Origin: Candidatus Pelagibacter sp. | GTDB taxonomy: Bacteria > Pseudomonadota > Alphaproteobacteria > Pelagibacterales > Pelagibacteraceae | Length of the DNA stretch: 19,723 bases | Reading direction: 5' to 3' | Assembly: GCA_013204495.1 (NCBI GenBank) | Contig: JABMNQ010000192.1 | Location: 1-19,723 of the forward strand | Shown: piece by piece, positions 16,189 to 19,723 of the stretch | Layout of the letters: each line of letters opens with the position of its first letter | How positions within the stretch are numbered: position 1 is the stretch's first letter | Made by a program: the position numbers and the translations under genes | Notes under the pieces: generated by a model | What the model saw: only the letters and a program-made list of their open reading frames with translations | Told to the model about the DNA's origin: nothing | Databases searched by the model: none

Positions 16189-16951
16189 TTTTTTTCAAAT
16201 AAAAAAGGAATATTCCTAATGTTAGGAATAGGAGACTTATAAGTTGACCCAAAGTTAAGTTTAAAATTAAATATCCGATTTGTGGATCAGGAGATCTAAA
16301 AAATTCCACAAAGAATCTAAACAAAGAATAAAAAATCAAGAATAGCGCTGATATTTTTCCAGGCACTTGAGAGTAATTTTTTTTAAAGAAATACTGAAGT
16401 ATTAAAAAAAGAATAATTCCCTCAAAAAAAGCTTCATAAAGTTGAGATGGGTGTCTTTTAACATTATCTATTAGAATAAACTGAACACCCCAAGGCATAT
16501 CAGTAGCTCTACCGTAAAGTTCGGAATTTATAAAATTTGCAATTCTGCCAAAGAAAATACCGATGGGAGCTGACAGGGCAACCAAGTCTAAGAATATAAA
16601 TTGATTAATTTTATGCTTGTTTGCAAATAATATGGAGGCAAAAAGGACTCCAATTAAACCTCCATGAAATGACATTCCACCATTCCACACCATTAGAATT
16701 TCAATTGGGTTTTTTATATAATATCCCAAGTTATAGAATAGTGCATAACCAAGTCTTCCACCTAAAATTATACCAATGATTAAGTAAGTAATAAAATCAT
16801 CAAATAAATTAAATACATGAGGATCTTTAATTAATTTTTTTTTACAATATACCCAACCTAATGCTATTCCGACAATGTAAGCCAAAGAATACCACCTAAT
16901 TTCTAAAGAAAAAATTTCAAAAGCAACTGGGTCAAAATTATTAATAAACAT
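16172..16951 (-). CDS. lgt: Prolipoprotein diacylglyceryl transferase
   Basis: This integral membrane enzyme attaches diacylglycerol from phosphatidylglycerol to the lipobox cysteine of prolipoproteins. NNFDPVAF, the IRWYSLAYI helix, GGMSFHGGLIG (with His96), GRIANFINSELYG and RHPSQLYEAF are the family signature, with several hydrophobic helices. I chose the ATG at 16951 (259 residues). The longer frame from 17011 adds 20 residues that relatives do not have and would overlap the divergent ubiK coding start by 14 bases. A -10-like TATAAA (16983-16988, minus strand) also lies inside that extension, which favours the shorter form. It heads the leftward cluster ending at ychF. Confidence 0.95.
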   Translation of the reverse strand: MFINNFDPVAFEIFSLEIRWYSLAYIVGIALGWVYCKKKLIKDPHVFNLFDDFITYLIIGIILGGRLGYALFYNLGYYIKNPIEILMVWNGGMSFHGGLIGVLFASILFANKHKINQFIFLDLVALSAPIGIFFGRIANFINSELYGRATDMPWGVQFILIDNVKRHPSQLYEAFFEGIILFLILQYFFKKNYSQVPGKISALFLIFYSLFRFFVEFFRSPDPQIGYLILNLTLGQLISLLFLTLGIFLFYLKKNENQK

Positions 16952-16997
16952 TTTTAAAAAATCACTTATACCGTATATTAATTTTATAAATGAATAT

Positions 16998-17252
16998 ATG
17001 ACAAAATCCAAATTTGTAATTGATAAATTAGCTAAGCTGTTTGAGCAGGGTCTTATTTCTTATAAAGATTTAAGTTCTGAAATTATAAATGTTTTAAAAT
17101 CAAAACGAGATGAAATAGTTTTTAAAATGCAATTAACGAGCAAAGAAGAAACTGATATTTTAATTAAAAGAGTAGAAAATCTTGAAAAAAAGATAGAAAA
17201 ACTTGAAAAAAATAATTTAAAAAAAAGAACTACAAAGGTAAAAAAATCTTAA
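16998..17252 (+). CDS. ubiK: UbiK-like ubiquinone biosynthesis accessory factor
   Basis: This 84-residue protein has the layout of UbiK (YqiC/BMFP family): an amphipathic N-terminal helix (IDKLAKLFEQG), a central LTSKEETDILIKRVENLE that aligns with the family's VTREEFDVxxxMLxRxRxxLExLE, and a C-terminal coiled coil ending in a lysine-rich tail. UbiK binds UbiJ and lipids and supports aerobic ubiquinone synthesis in enterobacteria. The same role here is an inference, but the position divergent from lgt is typical for alphaproteobacteria. Its last 23 bases overlap the convergent histidine kinase gene. Confidence 0.82.
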   Translation: MTKSKFVIDKLAKLFEQGLISYKDLSSEIINVLKSKRDEIVFKMQLTSKEETDILIKRVENLEKKIEKLEKNNLKKRTTKVKKS

Positions 17253-18549
17253 CTCTCAAGCCATTTAATGGAGATTTTTCTAAAAGAATATTTCCACCAT
17301 GTGATTTTATAATGTCTGATGTAATAGACAATCCAAGACCAACACTCGATTTAGAGTCACCTCTACCTTTATCTATTTTATAAAACGGTTTAAAGACATT
17401 TTGGTATTCATTTTCCGGTATACCAATTCCATCGTCATCAATAGTAATAATTAAATTATTATTTTTTTTTAATAATTGTAGGTTGATTTTTTTTGCATAT
17501 TTAATTGAATTATTAATTAAATTGTTTAAAGATCTTTTAATTAAATTTTTTCTACCACTAATGTAGACTCTAGGAATTAATTTTTTAGATATATTTTTAT
17601 TGTTATATTTATCAATTATGTTTTCTATTAATTCTGAGATATCAAAGGTCTCATCTTTTTCCAAGTAAGTTGAGCTTGTAAATTGTAAATACTCGTTAAG
17701 CATTTTTTCCATTTCATCAATATCTAAAGACATTTTTTTTGATAAGTCTTTATCTTTAATAAAGGATAGCTGAAGTTTTAACCTTGTTAGAGGGGTTCTT
17801 AAATCATGACTTATTCCAGACAGCATTTCTGATCTTTGATTGAAATGTCTCACGATTCTTTTTCTCATTTTATCAAATTCCAAGCCCGCTTGCCTTATCT
17901 CCATTGCACCAGAGGGTCTATATTCATCAACATCCTCACCTCTTCCAAAACTTTGAGCTGCTTTTGCAAGATTTACAATTGGTCTAGTCTGATTCTTAAG
18001 AAATATTATTGCTATAGTTATCATCAACAAAGCAGGAAGAGTTATCCATAGTGCAAACATTCTTGCCGAAGTACTTGTTACTCTATCTTTGGGAATAAAA
18101 AACTCAAAGTATCCATCATTATGCTTAATGTTTATGTGAATAAGGGACTTGTAAGATGTTGTATCAAACCAATATTTATCAATGCCAATATTTGATTTGA
18201 GCTCTCTTCTTAAGCTTCTATCTATTGGACTAAACCACCTATTTTTTTGAGGTTTTTTAAAAAATTCATCTTTTTTATAGTTAACATTAAGATCTAAATA
18301 AATTGAAAAAAGACCTGATAAATCATTATTATTATATTTACCATTGTCATAAGCCACTATAAAAGTTTTCATCTCACCAACTAATGCACGAGTCATACCC
18401 TTGTTTGTTTTAATCCAAAGACTGTCAAAAAAAACAATAGTTATGACTAATTGTAAAACGATTATTGGCACCGCAACAATTAATAGGGCTCGATAAAATA
18501 ATCTATGTGGTAAAAGATTTTTAATTAACCTACTCAATCCATAAGACAT
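17230..18549 (-). CDS. EnvZ-type sensor histidine kinase
   Basis: This protein is about 439 residues from the ATG at 18549. Two transmembrane helices (about 20-40 and 165-185) flank a 120-residue periplasmic sensor region. A HAMP linker (NQTRPIVNLAKAAQSFGRGEDV), the dimerisation H-box SGISHDLRTPLTRL with the phospho-accepting His248, and the ATPase domain follow, with N-box NNLINNSIKYA, DDGIGIP and SSVGLGLSI. This is the EnvZ-like layout. An upstream in-frame GTG (18558) would add three residues; I prefer the ATG because GAGGTG lies 6 bases before it. It overlaps the response regulator stop by 20 bases, so the pair is coupled. The signal is unknown; osmotic, redox or envelope stress are all possible. 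Confidence 0.9.
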   Translation of the reverse strand: MSYGLSRLIKNLLPHRLFYRALLIVAVPIIVLQLVITIVFFDSLWIKTNKGMTRALVGEMKTFIVAYDNGKYNNNDLSGLFSIYLDLNVNYKKDEFFKKPQKNRWFSPIDRSLRRELKSNIGIDKYWFDTTSYKSLIHINIKHNDGYFEFFIPKDRVTSTSARMFALWITLPALLMITIAIIFLKNQTRPIVNLAKAAQSFGRGEDVDEYRPSGAMEIRQAGLEFDKMRKRIVRHFNQRSEMLSGISHDLRTPLTRLKLQLSFIKDKDLSKKMSLDIDEMEKMLNEYLQFTSSTYLEKDETFDISELIENIIDKYNNKNISKKLIPRVYISGRKNLIKRSLNNLINNSIKYAKKINLQLLKKNNNLIITIDDDGIGIPENEYQNVFKPFYKIDKGRGDSKSSVGLGLSITSDIIKSHGGNILLEKSPLNGLRVKIFLPL

Positions 18550-19207
18550 AGCCAGCACCTCTTAGGGTTTGTAGATATTTTGGATTTTTTGGATCAAGTT
18601 CAATTTTTTTTCTTAATCTAGTAATTATAACGTCTATAGATCTTTCTTTTTCTAAATCAATTAATTTTCCAATACTTTCTCTTGAGAATGTTTTACCAGG
18701 ATTGTTAATCATTTTTTCTAAGATAATTTTTTCAGTATTATTTATTTTAAATTCATGGTCATTTTTGGTAATTAGAAGTTTATTCAAATCTATTTTAATA
18801 TTATTAAAAGTAATAATTCTTTTTAAGTCATTTTTTTTTGTTTTATTAAGAATATTTTTTATTCTCAAAGTAAGTTCTTTAGGTTCAAAGGGCTTTGGCA
18901 AATAATCATCGGCGCCGATTTCTAACCCACCAACTCTATCTTCAGCTTCTCCCTTAGCAGTTAAAAGAATAATTGGTGTATCAATCTCTGACTTATTTTC
19001 TTTTATAAAATCCAGTCCACTTTTCCCAGGCATCATCACATCCAACACAATTAGATCAAACTTAATAATTGAAACTTTTTCTTTAGCATTCTCAGCACTA
19101 TTAGATGTTGTAACTAAAAAATTATTTTCATTTAAATATTGTTTTATTAACGATCTAATTCCATCATCGTCATCGACAACTAAAATATGAGCTATAAAAT
19201 TATTCAT
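18530..19207 (-). CDS. OmpR/PetR-type response regulator
   Basis: This 225-residue protein has an N-terminal receiver (HILVVDDDDG acidic pocket, phospho-accepting Asp56 in DLIVLDVMMP, Thr83, Lys105 in YLPKPF) and a C-terminal winged-helix DNA-binding domain (ERSIDVIITRLRKKIE, LQTLRGAGYVLW). It is the partner of the EnvZ-type kinase encoded immediately downstream. It overlaps the MarR gene by 8 bases. In Rhodobacter capsulatus a MarR-like PetP and an OmpR-like PetR are encoded together upstream of the bc1 operon and PetR is needed for its expression. The same gene pair here, about 7.5 kb from petC, makes a bc1 target plausible but unproven. Confidence 0.93.
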   Translation of the reverse strand: MNNFIAHILVVDDDDGIRSLIKQYLNENNFLVTTSNSAENAKEKVSIIKFDLIVLDVMMPGKSGLDFIKENKSEIDTPIILLTAKGEAEDRVGGLEIGADDYLPKPFEPKELTLRIKNILNKTKKNDLKRIITFNNIKIDLNKLLITKNDHEFKINNTEKIILEKMINNPGKTFSRESIGKLIDLEKERSIDVIITRLRKKIELDPKNPKYLQTLRGAGYVLWIE

Positions 19208-19637
19208 TAATTATTTTTTTTAATACATTGTCAAAATTAACAACTTGTTCTGAACTTGAGTTTAAAAGAGCGTTGTAAATTCTCTTTTTTTGTGTTGTAA
19301 ATATTTCATCAAAAATTGTTTCCCCTTTTTCATTTAAGTGAACATGTTTTACCCGGGTATCTTGCTGGTCTTTTTCAAAAAAAATAACCTCTAGCTTGAT
19401 TAAATCTTTTAAAACTCTATTTAAACTTTGTTTGGTAATCTTAAGTTTTTTAAGAAGTTCTGAAATTGTAATACCTTTATACATGGAAAGTAGATGCAAT
19501 ACTTTATGATGGGCTATCCCAATCGAGTACTTATCCAAAGTTTTCCTCGCATCTGAAAAGGACTCTCTATAACCAGTAAACAACTTTTCAATTAGCCCTT
19601 TTAACTGATCATCCTTTAAATATAAAAGTTCTTTCAT
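19200..19637 (-). CDS. MarR-family transcriptional regulator (PetP-like)
   Basis: This 145-residue winged-helix protein is of normal MarR length. The helix-turn-helix is ITISELLKKLKITKQSLNRVLKDLIKL, and the wing carries the DTRVKHVHLNEKGE motif (D-x-R in the wing binds DNA). Terminal helices would form the dimer interface. No cysteine sensor is visible. It is the first gene of a three-gene leftward operon with the response regulator and the sensor kinase. By synteny it resembles R. capsulatus PetP, but the ligand and targets are not visible here. Confidence 0.9.
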   Translation of the reverse strand: MKELLYLKDDQLKGLIEKLFTGYRESFSDARKTLDKYSIGIAHHKVLHLLSMYKGITISELLKKLKITKQSLNRVLKDLIKLEVIFFEKDQQDTRVKHVHLNEKGETIFDEIFTTQKKRIYNALLNSSSEQVVNFDNVLKKIINE

Positions 19638-19652
19638 TATGGGTAAGTTATA

Positions 19653-19679
19653 TTGACATATTATAGATACAAAGATAAT
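19653..19679 (+). promoter_or_regulatory. Possible rightward promoter for the gene starting at the right edge
   Basis: A perfect -35 TTGACA (19653-19658) is followed by a short 15-base spacer and GATAAT (19674-19679). A start near 19686 would give a leader of about 22 bases to the ATG at 19708. The spacer is shorter than the optimum. Confidence 0.3.
19660..19665 (-). promoter_or_regulatory. Possible -10 box of the MarR-response regulator-kinase operon
   Basis: The minus strand reads a perfect TATAAT here, 22 bases before the MarR ATG. I see no good -35 box at the right distance, so initiation may be activator-dependent. It sits inside the opposite-facing promoter candidate, so divergent transcription could be mutually exclusive. 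Confidence 0.35.
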
Positions 19680-19707
19680 TTTAAGAAAAAATTAAATTAT
19701 TTCACAC

Positions 19708-19723
19708 ATGATACCCTACGATA
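19708..19723 (+). CDS. Start of a CDS running off the window, possibly branched-chain aminotransferase
   Basis: An ATG at 19708 opens the frame MIPYD before the window ends. Alphaproteobacterial branched-chain amino acid aminotransferases (IlvE) often begin with a similar V/I-P-F/Y-D, and ilvE is frequently found beside the MarR gene next to petR. Five residues cannot prove this. The call rests mainly on context and on a promoter candidate pointing this way. Confidence 0.3.

Noticed and set aside
16998..17252. ubiK as a spurious short frame
   Set aside because: It keeps the UbiK central motif and coiled coil, has its own start in the lgt divergent gap and a position typical of alphaproteobacteria, so I kept it as a gene.

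Overview
The window looks like the chromosome of a streamlined, AT-rich marine alphaproteobacterium, most likely SAR11 (Pelagibacterales). The evidence is a base composition I estimate at about 30% GC, lysine-, asparagine- and isoleucine-rich proteins, very short or negative intergenic distances, and alphaproteobacterial gene sets: ccrM beside rnhB, the petABC cytochrome bc1 operon, the lgt/midA/pgeF cluster, and a PetP/PetR-like regulator pair. I see no insertion sequence, phage gene, integrase, CRISPR array or toxin-antitoxin pair, and no gap longer than about 120 bases without a gene. It reads as ordinary core chromosome.

Layout. The left edge (1-247, +) is the C-terminal end of an FAD-dependent monooxygenase. 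It converges on a leftward group udg-like, rnhB and ccrM (2726 to 244), which covers DNA repair, RNA/DNA hybrid removal and GANTC methylation. Divergent from this group, rightward from 2738, are a secreted TPR protein, ispE, tRNA-Gln(UUG) and the CCA-adding enzyme cca, ending at 6656. A leftward group trmL, hemF, greA (8419 to 6653) follows. The petABC operon runs rightward (8506-11068) and encodes the whole catalytic core of the respiratory bc1 complex. A leftward seven-gene cluster lgt, midA, pgeF, prs, rplY, pth, ychF (16951 to 11045) covers lipoprotein maturation, complex I assembly, peptidoglycan editing, PRPP synthesis and translation. The small ubiK gene (16998-17252, +) is divergent from lgt. 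The right end holds a leftward regulatory operon: MarR regulator, OmpR-type response regulator, EnvZ-type kinase (19637 to 17230). The last bases carry what looks like the start of a divergent ilvE.

How the genes relate. Several products serve respiration: bc1 itself, haem synthesis (hemF), ubiquinone synthesis (ubiK) and complex I assembly (midA). The MarR/response-regulator pair resembles Rhodobacter PetP/PetR, which is linked there to bc1 expression. All four convergent gene pairs overlap at their 3' ends, and almost no gene has a recognisable Shine-Dalgarno sequence.

I did not find a convincing new multigene system. The points most worth a second look are a GANTC site inside the predicted ccrM promoter, a uracil-DNA-glycosylase-like protein lacking most Fe-S ligands and its motif histidine, a tRNA gene ending 3 bases before the CCA-adding enzyme gene, a GC-rich tail on ribosomal protein L25, an anti-Shine-Dalgarno-like sequence in front of rplY, and a palindrome in the petABC promoter region.
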